Origin: Ruegeria sp. SCSIO 43209
GTDB lineage: Bacteria; Pseudomonadota; Alphaproteobacteria; Rhodobacterales; Rhodobacteraceae
NCBI RefSeq assembly: GCF_019904295.1
Contig: NZ_CP065359.1
Span: 1,389,001 to 1,453,000, forward strand
DNA: 64,000 nucleotides
Direction: 5' to 3'
The notes under the pieces are model-generated. The model ran no database searches and had not been told where the DNA came from. It saw only the letters and a list, made by a program, of their open reading frames with translations. Position numbers and translations under genes: made by a program. The first letter of the stretch is position 1; the number at the start of each line of letters is the position of its first letter. Below are positions 41,171-50,819 of this stretch, piece after piece.

Positions 41171-43531
41171 TCAGAACCTGGCTTGAACGGTCAGGTCAAA
41201 GCTTTGCTCTTTATCGAAGTCCTCTTTCTTGAGGGCCTGCGAGAAGTTGAAGCGAAGCGGACCAAACGGTGTTTCCCACAGTACGGATACCCCTACAACA
41301 TGCCGGATCGAACCGCTTTCACCAACAATATCAGCGCCAGCGGTGTTGACGTTGTTGAGATTGTAGAGGTTGCCAACATCGTAGAAGACGCCGCCACGCA
41401 GCCCCAGTTCTTCGGGCAGCCCCAGCGGGAAGTCCGATTCGAAACGAGCAACCCAGTAGTAGTTGCCGCCGATGGCATCGTCCTGCCCGTTCGAAAGGTC
41501 ACGCGGCCCGATACCAGCAGGCTCAAACCCGCGGAATGTGCTAGGACCTAGAACAAACCGGTCGAGCGTGCGGCTGAAATCGTCCCCGGTCCAGTTCAGT
41601 GCACCCAATTCAAGCGTCGCGCGCAATACGACTTCTTCGTTGAGGACGCGTTTCTGGGCTATCGCCCGTGCCGTGGTTTTGAAGAATTCATTGTCCCCGC
41701 CAAGACCAGCAGCATCCACGCCGACTTCGAACAGGACGCCCGCTGTGGGGTTCAGGCCACCAATACGGCTATCGTATACGTAGGACACCCCCAGAGAACT
41801 GCTGGTTCGTTTCCCCTGATCGATCTCTGATGAGATGACAGCGCCGTTCCGCTCATTGCTCTGCTGGGTCATTTCGCTGCGATCCCAACCATAGCGAAGA
41901 CGCAGTGCCGACAATTCACCGATCGCGTAGCTCAGCTGTGGGCGGAAGAACACTGTTTTTGTGTCGTAGCTGGCAAAGCTCGAGTTGGTGCTGGCCAGAC
42001 CAAGCCCAAGATCAAAGCGTAGCTTACGGCCCAGCAGATAAGGCTCGGTAAAGTTGATAACGTACTGCTCAGAATCCTGAGCTGTCGACAACGTGATACC
42101 CAGGTTTTGCCCGCGGCCGAGGAAGTTCGATTCATTCAATCCGATTGCGATCCCGAAACCGTCCGAGACCGAGTAGCTACCACCCAGGCTCAACGAACCG
42201 GTTGGTTGTTCTTCGACATCCACGTCCACGATGACCTGGCTTGGCGACGATCCCTCGCGGGTTTCCACATCAGCGACCGAGAAGAAACCCAAGGCGCGAA
42301 TACGTTCGGCGCTCTGGCGGATTTCGCGGGGATTGAAGGGGTCGCCTTCAACGGTATCGAATTGGCGGCGGATCACACGGTCTAGCGTGGTTGTGTTCCC
42401 CTCGATATCGATGCGTTCCACAAAGATACGCGGGCCACGGGTCAGCACGAACTGGACATCCAACGTCAGATCGCGGGGATTACGCGTTACCCGGGGCTCG
42501 ACCCGCAGGAAATCAACGCCGTTTTTCAGCCCCAGACGCTCCATCCGCGCGATCGAGTTCTCAAGCACCGTCGGAGAGTAAATTACACCTGGTTTGACTT
42601 TCAGAGCCGCCTGATAAGGCGCCGGGTCCACACCCGGGATCTCACTGACGGTCGTAATCTGACCGAACGAGAACCGCTGTCCTTCTGTGACGTTCATAAC
42701 CAGAAAGAATGCATCCCGTTCACGGGTGAATTCGACATTGGCACTATTGACGCGAAAATCGATATAACCGCGTGACAGGTAGAAATCACGGATCACCTGT
42801 TTGTCAAATTCGATTCTGTCGGCAATGAAGGTGTCGCCGCGAAGGAAGGTCCGCAGAATGTTCGCCTGCTTTGTTTCAAGCACGCGGCGCAGGCGACGGT
42901 CCGAAAACGCGCGGTTTCCTACAAAACTGACGCGCTCGACCTCGATTGTCGTTCCTTCGGCGACTTCGAACACCAGATCGACACGGTTATCGCTGCGACG
43001 TATGATACGCGGGATAACCGTCGCGGATACGCGGCCCTGCGCCGAATATACTTCGGCAATCAGGTCAGCGTCCGCTTCGGCCTGTTGAGGCGTGAATACG
43101 CGGCGGGTTTGGGACGATATCGCTTCGAGCAGGAGATCATCTTTTACGCGGCGATTGCCCTCGATGCTGATCTGGTTGATGGTCGGGTATTCCTCGACCG
43201 CAATGACCAACGTACTGCCACGCGGTGTAAGTTCGACTGTTTCAAAAACACCACTGTCAAGCAAACGCTGGAAGGCATCATTCAATTGTCCTGCCGTAAC
43301 AGTCTGCCCCGGTTCGATTCCGGTGCGGGCGATAATCGTCGAAGTCTCGATCCGTCGATTGCCCTCAACTTCGAAGCTGTTGATGGTGTAAGATTGCGCC
43401 TGTGCGGGCTGCGTCAGAACCAGTAAACCCGGTGTAGCAAAAAGGAAAAAGAACGTTAGTGCCTGCCACAAAATGTTGTTTTTCCGCCCCCGCGAGCCGC
43501 AGTATGTGCCCGTGCGCCTGCTGTCAGTCAT
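41171..43531 (-). CDS. bamA: Outer membrane assembly factor BamA
   Basis: BamA inserts beta-barrel proteins into the outer membrane. The 786-residue protein has a signal peptide (FFFLFATPGLLVLTQPAQA), five POTRA repeats (about 45-430, beginning INSFEVEGNRRIETSTIIART) and a C-terminal 16-stranded barrel ending in FDLTVQARF with the terminal Phe of the Bam signal. The substrate-exit loop region carries FRGFEPAGIGPRD, matching the VRGF/Y motif. The ATG at 43531 is chosen; a GTG nine bases upstream is in frame. Confidence 0.96.
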   Translation of the reverse strand: MTDSRRTGTYCGSRGRKNNILWQALTFFFLFATPGLLVLTQPAQAQSYTINSFEVEGNRRIETSTIIARTGIEPGQTVTAGQLNDAFQRLLDSGVFETVELTPRGSTLVIAVEEYPTINQISIEGNRRVKDDLLLEAISSQTRRVFTPQQAEADADLIAEVYSAQGRVSATVIPRIIRRSDNRVDLVFEVAEGTTIEVERVSFVGNRAFSDRRLRRVLETKQANILRTFLRGDTFIADRIEFDKQVIRDFYLSRGYIDFRVNSANVEFTRERDAFFLVMNVTEGQRFSFGQITTVSEIPGVDPAPYQAALKVKPGVIYSPTVLENSIARMERLGLKNGVDFLRVEPRVTRNPRDLTLDVQFVLTRGPRIFVERIDIEGNTTTLDRVIRRQFDTVEGDPFNPREIRQSAERIRALGFFSVADVETREGSSPSQVIVDVDVEEQPTGSLSLGGSYSVSDGFGIAIGLNESNFLGRGQNLGITLSTAQDSEQYVINFTEPYLLGRKLRFDLGLGLASTNSSFASYDTKTVFFRPQLSYAIGELSALRLRYGWDRSEMTQQSNERNGAVISSEIDQGKRTSSSLGVSYVYDSRIGGLNPTAGVLFEVGVDAAGLGGDNEFFKTTARAIAQKRVLNEEVVLRATLELGALNWTGDDFSRTLDRFVLGPSTFRGFEPAGIGPRDLSNGQDDAIGGNYYWVARFESDFPLGLPEELGLRGGVFYDVGNLYNLNNVNTAGADIVGESGSIRHVVGVSVLWETPFGPLRFNFSQALKKEDFDKEQSFDLTVQARF

Positions 43532-43599
43532 TTTTATCACTACCCAGAATTTTCAGCCTTTAGCTGCTGAGTAGCCCGATTGTGAGGCCATGTCAAAAG

Positions 43600-43630
43600 A
43601 CGAAAAAGCAAAAACGGCCCATCAGGCCGT
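43600..43630 (-). terminator. Terminator after the 42-residue ORF
   Basis: On the minus strand CGGCC and GGCCG pair around TGATG, followed by TTTTTGCTTTTT. It comes 30 bases after the stop of the small ORF and before bamA, so the small gene is probably a separate unit or ends the rseP transcript. Confidence 0.7.
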
Positions 43631-43659
43631 TGCACGTAAGTCAGACATGTTCAGGAGAA

Positions 43660-43788
43660 TCACAAACCGAGCAGATAACCACCCACAGCTAGGGCCAGTG
43701 CAGTCACGGCAAAGCTAAGCAGCATATCCCAGTTCAACTGGAACAGGACGCTGACACTCTGATAGGATTTTTGAAACGCCTTGGTCAT
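43660..43788 (-). CDS. 42-residue membrane protein between rseP and bamA
   Basis: A short ORF: MTKAFQKSYQSVSVLFQLNW followed by a hydrophobic segment DMLLSFAVTALALAVGGYLL ending in GL. The pattern of a positively charged start and one membrane helix is plausible for a real small protein, and a terminator follows. No strong ribosome binding site is adjacent: the nearest GGAG is in the loop of a hairpin upstream. Function unknown. Confidence 0.5.
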   Translation of the reverse strand: MTKAFQKSYQSVSVLFQLNWDMLLSFAVTALALAVGGYLLGL

Positions 43789-43794
43789 TGAACT

Positions 43795-43835
43795 CAAGCC
43801 TACACTTATCGATGCACTCCAATAAGATAGGCTTG
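43795..43835 (-). promoter_or_regulatory. Hairpin immediately upstream of the 42-residue ORF
   Basis: CAAGCCTA and TAGGCTTG (eight pairs), with inner CTTAT/ATAAG pairs, form a 13-pair stem ending six bases before the ATG. GGAGTG sits in the loop. It could control translation or end the rseP transcript; it has no T run. Confidence 0.45.
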
Positions 43836-43879
43836 AATTGCGGCAATTTTGCGTCGGAACGGTGCCAAGATCGCCTTAA

Positions 43880-45232
43880 TCAGCAGAACAGATCATTACT
43901 GACCGAGAAAAGCATCAATGACAGGATTAGCGTGACACCGACCCCCATCAGTACCCTCAGCGCTTTATCACTGGGTGGTCTGCCAGACACAGCTTCATAA
44001 GCGTAGAATAGCAAATGTCCCCCATCCAAGGCTGGGATCGGGAACAGGTTCAGCAACCCGACCGCCGTTGACAATACGGCGATGAAGAAGATGAAGTTCT
44101 GTGCTCCCTGGCTGGCCATAGCACCCGAGGTTTCGGCAATACCGATCGGCCCGGAAATGTTGCAGGTGCTGATCGCTCCGGTGATCATGTGCCACATTCC
44201 CGACAGTGAGCCTTCGATGATGCGCCCGGTTTGGACCACGCCACCTTCGATCGAATCCCAAATGCCCGCTGGAACGGTTTCGGGATCGATCATCATGCCG
44301 CCGACGATACCGATGCGCCAATGGGTGATGAAACCACCATCGGACGTCGGCTCGTCGGTGCGTCGGGGCGCAAGTGCAAATTCTAAATCCGCCCCGTCGC
44401 GCCATACATCCAGCAGCAATACGCGCCCGTTCGATCCTTCGACATGTTCTTTAAGCTGCTCGAACGCAAAGATCGGATCACCGTCTACCGCCGTGATTAC
44501 GTCGCCTTGCTGCAACTGTATGTCCATCGCTGCACTGCGCGGCGTAACCTGTTGGATTAGCGGTGGAAAGAGCCAAGGTGCCACGACATCAGTGGTCTCT
44601 CCATCTCGGATAACCGTATAGTCCAGCTCTGGTTCTACAGGCAGCGAATTGATGAAATCGGACCAGTTGCTTGCGTCATCGAAATCCGGTGTTGGAATGC
44701 CTGCGATGGCGATAATCTCATCGCCCTCCTGCAGACCCTGAATTGTACCAGGCAACGGCTGCAGTGCACCAACTGTCAAAGGTTCACGGGAAACACCCTG
44801 CGACCAGAAAATCAGGCCAAACACCAATATCGACATCACGAAATTAAAGACTGGCCCTGCCGCAACAGTAGCCGCACGCGCCCAAAGCGGGGCGCCGTGC
44901 ATGGTGCGGCGCAGCTCTTCCGGGCTTTGTGCAGAGATCTCACTCATCGCGTCTACGTCTTTGCCGGACGCGGCATTGGCATCCCCCAGGAATTTGACAT
45001 AACCGCCAAATGGCAGCAGCGCGACCTGCCAGCGAGTGCCGCGCTTGTCTACGCGGCTCCATAGAACCGGGCCGAAACCGATCGAGAACACTTCGGCATG
45101 AATGCCAGACCACCGACCAACGATGTAGTGGCCGTATTCGTGCACCGCGACAATCACTGAAAGCGCAATAACGAAGGCTATTATCGTGTAGAGCAGATTG
45201 CCAAATTGCGGGATCAAAGAGAGTATGTCCAA
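43880..45232 (-). CDS. rseP: RIP metalloprotease (site-2 protease) RseP
   Basis: An inner-membrane zinc protease for regulated intramembrane proteolysis, for example of anti-sigma factors and remnant signal peptides. The 450-residue protein has HEYGH in VIVAVHEYGHYIVGR near residue 32, the PDZ region (IQGLQEGDEIIAIAG and MDIQLQQGDVITAVDGD suggest two), and the C-terminal LDGGHLLFYAYEAVSG zinc ligand motif. It follows dxr by five bases, the usual dxr-rseP-bamA order. Confidence 0.95.
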   Translation of the reverse strand: MDILSLIPQFGNLLYTIIAFVIALSVIVAVHEYGHYIVGRWSGIHAEVFSIGFGPVLWSRVDKRGTRWQVALLPFGGYVKFLGDANAASGKDVDAMSEISAQSPEELRRTMHGAPLWARAATVAAGPVFNFVMSILVFGLIFWSQGVSREPLTVGALQPLPGTIQGLQEGDEIIAIAGIPTPDFDDASNWSDFINSLPVEPELDYTVIRDGETTDVVAPWLFPPLIQQVTPRSAAMDIQLQQGDVITAVDGDPIFAFEQLKEHVEGSNGRVLLLDVWRDGADLEFALAPRRTDEPTSDGGFITHWRIGIVGGMMIDPETVPAGIWDSIEGGVVQTGRIIEGSLSGMWHMITGAISTCNISGPIGIAETSGAMASQGAQNFIFFIAVLSTAVGLLNLFPIPALDGGHLLFYAYEAVSGRPPSDKALRVLMGVGVTLILSLMLFSVSNDLFC

Positions 45233-45237
45233 AAGTT

Positions 45238-46413
45238 CTATCCTGCTCGTTCCAATACGGTTTCATCGACCCACTGACGTGCGAGATGGTCCGTTTGCTG
45301 TACATTATCAAGGGTCAATGGTGCATCAATCAGGCTGTCTGAAGCCTCAAAACGCTCCAACACGGCCGACACCGTGTCTGCCATATCCAAAAAACGTATC
45401 CGGTTTTCTATAAAGTGGTCCAATGCGCGCTCTTTGGCGGCGTTGAAGATCGCACCGGACAAGCCGCCGCGCTGCATCACTTCGCGGGCAAGACGCAAAG
45501 CCGGGTAACGCGCTTCATCCGGTGCATGAAATCGCAACTGAACCAGTTGCGCGAGATCCAGACGCGCAACTGGTAAATCGCGCCGTTCGGGCCAATGCAG
45601 CGCGTACCCGATGGCATGGCGCATATCCGGAGCCCCCAGATGCGCCATCAAGGCGCCGTCCCGAAATCCGACCAGTGCGTGAACGATGGATTCGGGGTGC
45701 ACGAGGACTTCGATATTCGATGGGTTAACGCCAAAATATTCTTTGGTTTCTATAACTTCCAATGCCTTGTTGAACATAGATGCGCTGTCGATCGTAATCC
45801 GCTGTCCCATGTTCCAGTTCGGATGACTCGATGCCTGTTCAACAGTTGCTTTGGCCAGATCGCCAAGCGGCCAATCCCGGAACGCTCCACCGCTTGCGGT
45901 GATAATGATCCGTTCGACGCTTGTCATATCCTCGCCCACAAGCGCCTGAAAAACTGCCGAATGTTCGCTATCCACGGGTAATAGCGTGGCGCCATGCGCC
46001 CGAGCTGTTTCCAGAACCAGCGGCCCGGCACAAACCAGCGTTTCCTTGTTGGCAAGCGCGAGTGTCGCCCCTTGTTTCAACGCTTCGATCCCCGGAGCCA
46101 GTCCTGCGGAACCGACAATTGCAGACATCACCCAATCCGCCGGTCGCGCCCCGGCCTCGATCAGAGCGGCCTGCCCCGCAGCCGCTCGCACTCCGCTGCC
46201 GGCCAATGCGTCACGCAGATCATCGAGTTTGTCATCAAACGCAGTCACCGCCACGTCTGCATCCAGGCGCACTGCATCGCGTGCAAGCTGCGCGACGTTG
46301 CGTCCACCGGTCAACGCGACGACGTCATAGGCATTCGGATTTCTTGCGATCAGATCAATCGTATTCTGGCCAATGGAACCAGTCGCACCAAATATGGATA
46401 CCCTTCGCATCAC
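45238..46413 (-). CDS. dxr: 1-deoxy-D-xylulose 5-phosphate reductoisomerase
   Basis: Dxr converts DXP to MEP with NADPH in the non-mevalonate isoprenoid pathway. The 391-residue protein has the NADPH motif SIFGATGSIGQNTIDLI, the metal-binding LLPVDSEHSAVFQAL, the catalytic loop in TASGGAFRDWPL, and VHPESIVHALVGFRDGA. It overlaps cdsA by four bases. Confidence 0.97.
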   Translation of the reverse strand: MMRRVSIFGATGSIGQNTIDLIARNPNAYDVVALTGGRNVAQLARDAVRLDADVAVTAFDDKLDDLRDALAGSGVRAAAGQAALIEAGARPADWVMSAIVGSAGLAPGIEALKQGATLALANKETLVCAGPLVLETARAHGATLLPVDSEHSAVFQALVGEDMTSVERIIITASGGAFRDWPLGDLAKATVEQASSHPNWNMGQRITIDSASMFNKALEVIETKEYFGVNPSNIEVLVHPESIVHALVGFRDGALMAHLGAPDMRHAIGYALHWPERRDLPVARLDLAQLVQLRFHAPDEARYPALRLAREVMQRGGLSGAIFNAAKERALDHFIENRIRFLDMADTVSAVLERFEASDSLIDAPLTLDNVQQTDHLARQWVDETVLERAG

Positions 46414-47192
46414 ATACCTCCGGGCGCGTAAAACAGCCCTGCGAGCAACACAAAGACTGACGCGCCCATCATCCCATCAAACCGATCCAGAAACCCGCCA
46501 TGACCGGGTATAAGGTTTGAGCTGTCCTTAACGCCGAAGCCACGTTTTGTCGCGCTTTCAACAATATCACCGATCTGGCTGGCCATAGAGGCAAGAACGG
46601 AGACAACGATAAAAGCAATGCCGAAACCGGCATAGTGCGCAAAAACTGTTCCGACCAGCGCGGCAGCAACCCAGCCTCCAACCGTACCGGACCATGTCTT
46701 CTTGGGGCTAACTCTGGGCCAGAACTTAGGTCCGCCAAGCGTTTTGCCCACAAAATACCCGGCGACATCCGTGGCCACGACCACAAGGATCAGCCAAACC
46801 ATCCATCCAAATCCCAGGTTCTCTCGGATCGATATGAATCCCAGCCCCGACATCGCTATCCAAAGGGCAAACAGGACGTATATCCCGCGCGCACGGTTGA
46901 TCTGTCCTGCTCCTACCAAAGCCGGGGCCACCAAACATGGAAGCTTGTATAGCGGTGGTAGATGATAGCTTAGGACCACGGCGAACCCGGTCAGTATCGC
47001 CAGCTGAATCGCGACACCCCGACGTTCTGGGTCGATCATCCGGATCAGTTCCCATATCATCAGACCGCAGACGGTGCCGATAAATATCTCAAACCACAGG
47101 CCGCCTAGCCAAACTTCGACTGCCGCAATAGTCACAAGAACCGAAGCCGACAAAACCCGGGCAGTCAGATCAGACCATCGGCCATCACTCAT
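46410..47192 (-). CDS. cdsA: Phosphatidate cytidylyltransferase
   Basis: CdsA makes CDP-diacylglycerol for phospholipid synthesis. The 260-residue polytopic protein ends with the CDP-diglyceride synthetase signature in SATKRGFGVKDSSNLIPGHGGFLDRFD, and carries the preceding GKTLGGPKFWPRVSPKKTWSG block. Four-base overlaps on both sides tie it to uppS and dxr. Confidence 0.95.
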   Translation of the reverse strand: MSDGRWSDLTARVLSASVLVTIAAVEVWLGGLWFEIFIGTVCGLMIWELIRMIDPERRGVAIQLAILTGFAVVLSYHLPPLYKLPCLVAPALVGAGQINRARGIYVLFALWIAMSGLGFISIRENLGFGWMVWLILVVVATDVAGYFVGKTLGGPKFWPRVSPKKTWSGTVGGWVAAALVGTVFAHYAGFGIAFIVVSVLASMASQIGDIVESATKRGFGVKDSSNLIPGHGGFLDRFDGMMGASVFVLLAGLFYAPGGM

Positions 47193-47920
47193 GCCGGGAC
47201 CGCTCCAAACCGCCGTTCACGCGATCCATAGTTGCGGCACAGCCGTTCCAGTTCTGCAGCGGTGAAATCAGGCCACAGAGTATCGATGAATTCGTACTCG
47301 GAATAGGCAGACTGCCACAGCAGGAAATTAGAAATCCGCGCTTCACCACTGGTACGGATCACCAAATCGGGGTCTGGCAGAACGCGCGTGTCCAGATATT
47401 TGGGCAGAGTTTCCTCGTCCACGTCCTCGGGGCGCAGAATGCCATCGGCAACGTCACGTGCCAAACGTCTGGTCGCGCGCGCCACCTCGTCACGACCGCC
47501 ATAGTTCAAGGCAACGGTTAGATGAACCAGGTCATTGTTCTGTGTTTCGCGTTCAAGCGTATCCATCAGCTCGGTCAACTTGGCATCCAGCCGAACTCTA
47601 TCCCCAATGAAACGGACCCGAATGCCGTTATCTTTCAAGGTCTTGGTCTCTTTGACGATGTAACGGCGAAACAAGCTCATCAGGCCTGCAACTTCGACCT
47701 GAGTGCGTTTCCAGTTTTCAGTCGAAAACGCAAATACTGTCAGATACTTGATCCCTAAACCTGGGCAGGCCTCGACCACCTCACGGACGCGGCGCGCACC
47801 TGCATGATGGCCAAACAATCGAGGCCGCCCGCGCGACTGTGCCCAGCGACCGTTGCCGTCCATGATGATAGCAACGTGGCGCGGCCCTGCAATCGGAGAG
47901 GTATCGGGATCCTTTGGCAT
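47189..47920 (-). CDS. uppS: Undecaprenyl diphosphate synthase
   Basis: UppS builds the C55 carrier lipid for peptidoglycan and O-antigen synthesis. The 243-residue protein has HVAIIMDGNGRWAQSRGRPR with the catalytic Asp, FSTENWKRTQVEV, and the C-terminal IRTSGEARISNFLLWQSAYSE signature. It follows frr by nine bases. Confidence 0.97.
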   Translation of the reverse strand: MPKDPDTSPIAGPRHVAIIMDGNGRWAQSRGRPRLFGHHAGARRVREVVEACPGLGIKYLTVFAFSTENWKRTQVEVAGLMSLFRRYIVKETKTLKDNGIRVRFIGDRVRLDAKLTELMDTLERETQNNDLVHLTVALNYGGRDEVARATRRLARDVADGILRPEDVDEETLPKYLDTRVLPDPDLVIRTSGEARISNFLLWQSAYSEYEFIDTLWPDFTAAELERLCRNYGSRERRFGAVPA

Positions 47921-47929
47921 ATCCGAGGC

Positions 47930-48493
47930 TCAGACCTGCATGATCTCGGCTTGTTTGGTCTCGAGCGCATCATCGACGGATTTGATCATGGTATCCGTCA
48001 GCTCCTGAACCTCGGTTTCCCAGAATTTCTGATCGTCCTCGGACATGCCGTCTGCCTTGGCCTTTTTGATCTGGTCCATGCCATCACGGCGCACATTCCT
48101 GATCGAAACCCGTGCGCTTTCTGCATATTGACCCGCGACCTTGCCGAGCTCGCGACGGCGTTCTTCGTTCAGTTCGGGAATCGGCAGCATGATGATGGTA
48201 CCATTCAGTTGCGGGTTAATACCCAAACCGCTTTCCCGAATGGCCTTTTCAACTTTGCCGACGAGGCCCTTGTCCCAAACATTCACGGTTACCATGCGCG
48301 GTTCAGGGACGTTCACGGTACCAACCTGATTGATCGGAGTCATCGCGCCGTAAGCATCGACCATGACGGGCTCAAGCATTGAAGCCGATGCACGACCGGT
48401 CCGCAGCGAAGCGAATTCGGTTCTGAGGTTGGCCATGGCACCGTCCATGCGGCGTTTCAGATCATCGGTATCGAGTTCGAAATCATCAGACAT
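47930..48493 (-). CDS. frr: Ribosome recycling factor
   Basis: RRF splits post-termination ribosomes with EF-G. The 187-residue protein starts [20 protein letters not shown] and contains [20 protein letters not shown] and the [20 protein letters not shown] core. The ATG at 48493 has GGGGAG upstream; a GTG nine bases earlier is in frame but too close to that site. pyrH, its usual upstream neighbour, is replaced here by acuI. Confidence 0.96.
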   Translation of the reverse strand: MSDDFELDTDDLKRRMDGAMANLRTEFASLRTGRASASMLEPVMVDAYGAMTPINQVGTVNVPEPRMVTVNVWDKGLVGKVEKAIRESGLGINPQLNGTIIMLPIPELNEERRRELGKVAGQYAESARVSIRNVRRDGMDQIKKAKADGMSEDDQKFWETEVQELTDTMIKSVDDALETKQAEIMQV

Positions 48494-48630
48494 GCTGCTC
48501 ACTCCCCGTCTTCAGGTGATGTTCGGATGGGTCTTAAGCCATCACAAATGGGATGTATAGCAATCATGGTCACGAAATGTGGCAATGGCCAGAACTGTTT
48601 CCGGCATTTCGGCCTCATTCCCGACAATTG

Positions 48631-48660
48631 GGTCGGTCGGATGCATGCTCCGGCCGATCC
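48631..48660. other. Strong inverted repeat between acuI and frr
   Basis: GGTCGGTCGGA and TCCGGCCGATCC pair across a seven-base loop ATGCATGC region, giving about ten pairs with one mismatch. It lies 18 bases past the acuI stop and 138 bases before frr. There is no T run on either strand, so it may be a Rho-assisted terminator, an mRNA-stabilising hairpin or a regulator site. Confidence 0.45.
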
Positions 48661-48677
48661 GTTGTCTGTTTTGTCTA

Positions 48678-49673
48678 TCAAGCGTTCACGTTTACCACGA
48701 CGCGCCCTTTTACCTGACCTTGCAGGATGTCCGCTCCCAACTGGGGCAGATCAGAAAGGGTTGCTGCATGGACCATCGCCTCAAGCTTATCCATGGGCAG
48801 ATCGGTTGCGATACGCTTCCAGGCACGGACCCGGTTGTCGTATGGCTGCATCACGCTGTCGATGCCCAACAGATTAACACCGCGCAGCAGGAATGGGATC
48901 ACGGTCGCGGGCAGCGCCGCACCACCGGCAAGGCCAACCGCAGCGATCGAGGCCCCATACTTCATCTGCCCCAGCACGCGGGCAAGCATCGCTCCGCCCA
49001 CCGCATCAACACATCCGGACCAAGTTTCACTTTCCAGCGGACGCTTGGTGGTCTCGTTCAACTCGTCACGCGGGACAATTGTGGTTGCACCCAGTGATTT
49101 CAGGTATTCTTCGGTTTCAGGACGCCCGGTCACAGCTGCAACCTCATAGCCCAGATGGGCCAAAATGGCCGTCGCGACCGAGCCGACACCTCCTGCGGCA
49201 CCTGTGACCAACACCGGGCCATGACCCGGCTGCAAACCTTGATCCTCCAGCGCCATGACGGCCAGCATAGCGGTGAACCCGGCAGTGCCAACTGCCATCG
49301 CCTGCCGTGTATCCAACCCATCCGGCAACGTCACCAGCCAATCTGCCCGCGCGTTTGCTTTTTGTGAATAGCCGCCCCAATGCGCTTCACCTACGCGCCA
49401 GCCCGTCAGCACGACCTTGTCGCCAGGTTTGTAGCGTGCATCCGAGGACTGCTCGACCGTGCCCGCATAATCGATGCCCGGAATATGAGGATAGCTACGC
49501 ACCAGACCACCGCCTTTGGGCGACATGCACAGACCGTCCTTGTAGTTCACCGTTGAATATTCAACGGCGATCGTCACTTCTCCATCCGGCAGCGCATCCA
49601 GAGAAATCTGCTTCACCGAAGCGCTTGCGAGGCCACTTTCTTCATCTTTTTCAACGACAAGTGCATTAAACAT
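48678..49673 (-). CDS. acuI: Acrylyl-CoA reductase (NADPH)
   Basis: AcuI reduces toxic acrylyl-CoA to propionyl-CoA in DMSP and acrylate breakdown. The 331-residue MDR-family protein has the N-terminal KQISLDALPDGEVTIAVEYS, the substrate region STVNYKDGLCMSPKGG, IPGIDYAGTV and the NADPH-binding VTGAAGGVGSVATAILA. No structural zinc cysteines are present, as expected of the YhdH/AcuI group. It follows dmdA by 50 bases, the known Roseobacter arrangement. Confidence 0.95.
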   Translation of the reverse strand: MFNALVVEKDEESGLASASVKQISLDALPDGEVTIAVEYSTVNYKDGLCMSPKGGGLVRSYPHIPGIDYAGTVEQSSDARYKPGDKVVLTGWRVGEAHWGGYSQKANARADWLVTLPDGLDTRQAMAVGTAGFTAMLAVMALEDQGLQPGHGPVLVTGAAGGVGSVATAILAHLGYEVAAVTGRPETEEYLKSLGATTIVPRDELNETTKRPLESETWSGCVDAVGGAMLARVLGQMKYGASIAAVGLAGGAALPATVIPFLLRGVNLLGIDSVMQPYDNRVRAWKRIATDLPMDKLEAMVHAATLSDLPQLGADILQGQVKGRVVVNVNA

Positions 49674-49723
49674 GAACTTACTCCTTCTATTGCCTCAATC
49701 GGCTGTGTTCCTGAAACAAGGGC

Positions 49724-50818
49724 TTAGCGCCAGAATTTTTCCTGCACCTCGGCCCATCGCATTCCATGTTCGGTCATCAATTCAATCCGCGTACCTGGCG
49801 CCCAATGGGACCGGTCGACCATTCCAATGGCTACATTCACTCCAAACTCGGGTGAATACGCAGCCGAAGCCACCTGCCCGACCTGCCGGCCCCCGGCCAT
49901 CAGCGGCCAAGATTCGGTGCACGGTCCGATCTCACCTTCAATGACAAGCGAACGGATCTGTCGGGGTGGACCGTTTTTTGCCTGATCCGCCAAAGCGGCT
50001 TTGCCGATGTAATCCAGCGGAGAATTGCAGAACCGTGCTAGCCCGCATTCATAGGGCGTATTCTCGCGCCGCATGTCCGACCCGAAACTCAACAGACCGC
50101 TTTCAACACGCTCAATCCCGTTTGGGCAACCTGCCCGCACGTTCAGGTCTCGGCCATTAGAAAACAGCGTGTCCCATAGTGGCATGCCATAATCCGTCCC
50201 TTCGACGTATATCTCGAACCCGCCTTGTTTTGACCAGCCAGACCGGGCGACGACGAAAGATGTATCTTCAAACGCTAACCGTTTATATCGAAAGAACTTT
50301 ATATCCCTAACTTCATCACCAAAGACGCGCGTCATCAGCTCGTCCGCCTTGGGGCCCTGTACCGCCAAGGGCGACACATCCGGCTCAGAAATATCGACAT
50401 CCAGCCCCAGCGCAATCACGATTCCCAGAGCAAATTGCCAAAGGTCACCATCGGCAACCGACAACCAATAGTGATCATCCGCCAGCTTGATCGCAACAGG
50501 ATCATTCAGCATGCCGCCATTGTGATCTACTATCGGCACATAATAGCACTGGTTCGCCTGCATTTTGTCCATATCGCGCGGGCTGAGCATCTTCATCAGC
50601 CGCAACGCATCCGGGCCTTTGATCTGTACCTGCCGCTCACACGAGACATCCCAGACCTGAACATGCTGTTTCAGATGCGCCGCATCAGCTTCGACGCTTT
50701 CAAAAACCGTCGCAAGCAGCATGTGATTATAAACTGTATACCCTTTGACGCCTTCGGCCTCGACGCCCGGAGTGAATGGGGTTTTGCGCACGCGCCGGTT
50801 CGGTGAGATGACTGCCAT
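49724..50818 (-). CDS. dmdA: Dimethylsulfoniopropionate demethylase
   Basis: DmdA transfers a methyl group from DMSP to tetrahydrofolate, giving methylmercaptopropionate. The 364-residue protein belongs to the GcvT/aminomethyltransferase fold: residues to about 280 form the folate-binding domain (VKGYTVYNHMLLATVFESVE, WDVSCERQVQIKG, YYVPIVDHNGGMLNDPV, RSGWSKQGGFEIYVEG) and the end is the GcvT C-terminal barrel. The start at 50818 is one base past the dinB stop. acuI directly downstream supports DmdA rather than another GcvT-like protein. Confidence 0.93.
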   Translation of the reverse strand: MAVISPNRRVRKTPFTPGVEAEGVKGYTVYNHMLLATVFESVEADAAHLKQHVQVWDVSCERQVQIKGPDALRLMKMLSPRDMDKMQANQCYYVPIVDHNGGMLNDPVAIKLADDHYWLSVADGDLWQFALGIVIALGLDVDISEPDVSPLAVQGPKADELMTRVFGDEVRDIKFFRYKRLAFEDTSFVVARSGWSKQGGFEIYVEGTDYGMPLWDTLFSNGRDLNVRAGCPNGIERVESGLLSFGSDMRRENTPYECGLARFCNSPLDYIGKAALADQAKNGPPRQIRSLVIEGEIGPCTESWPLMAGGRQVGQVASAAYSPEFGVNVAIGMVDRSHWAPGTRIELMTEHGMRWAEVQEKFWR

Positions 50819-50819
50819 G

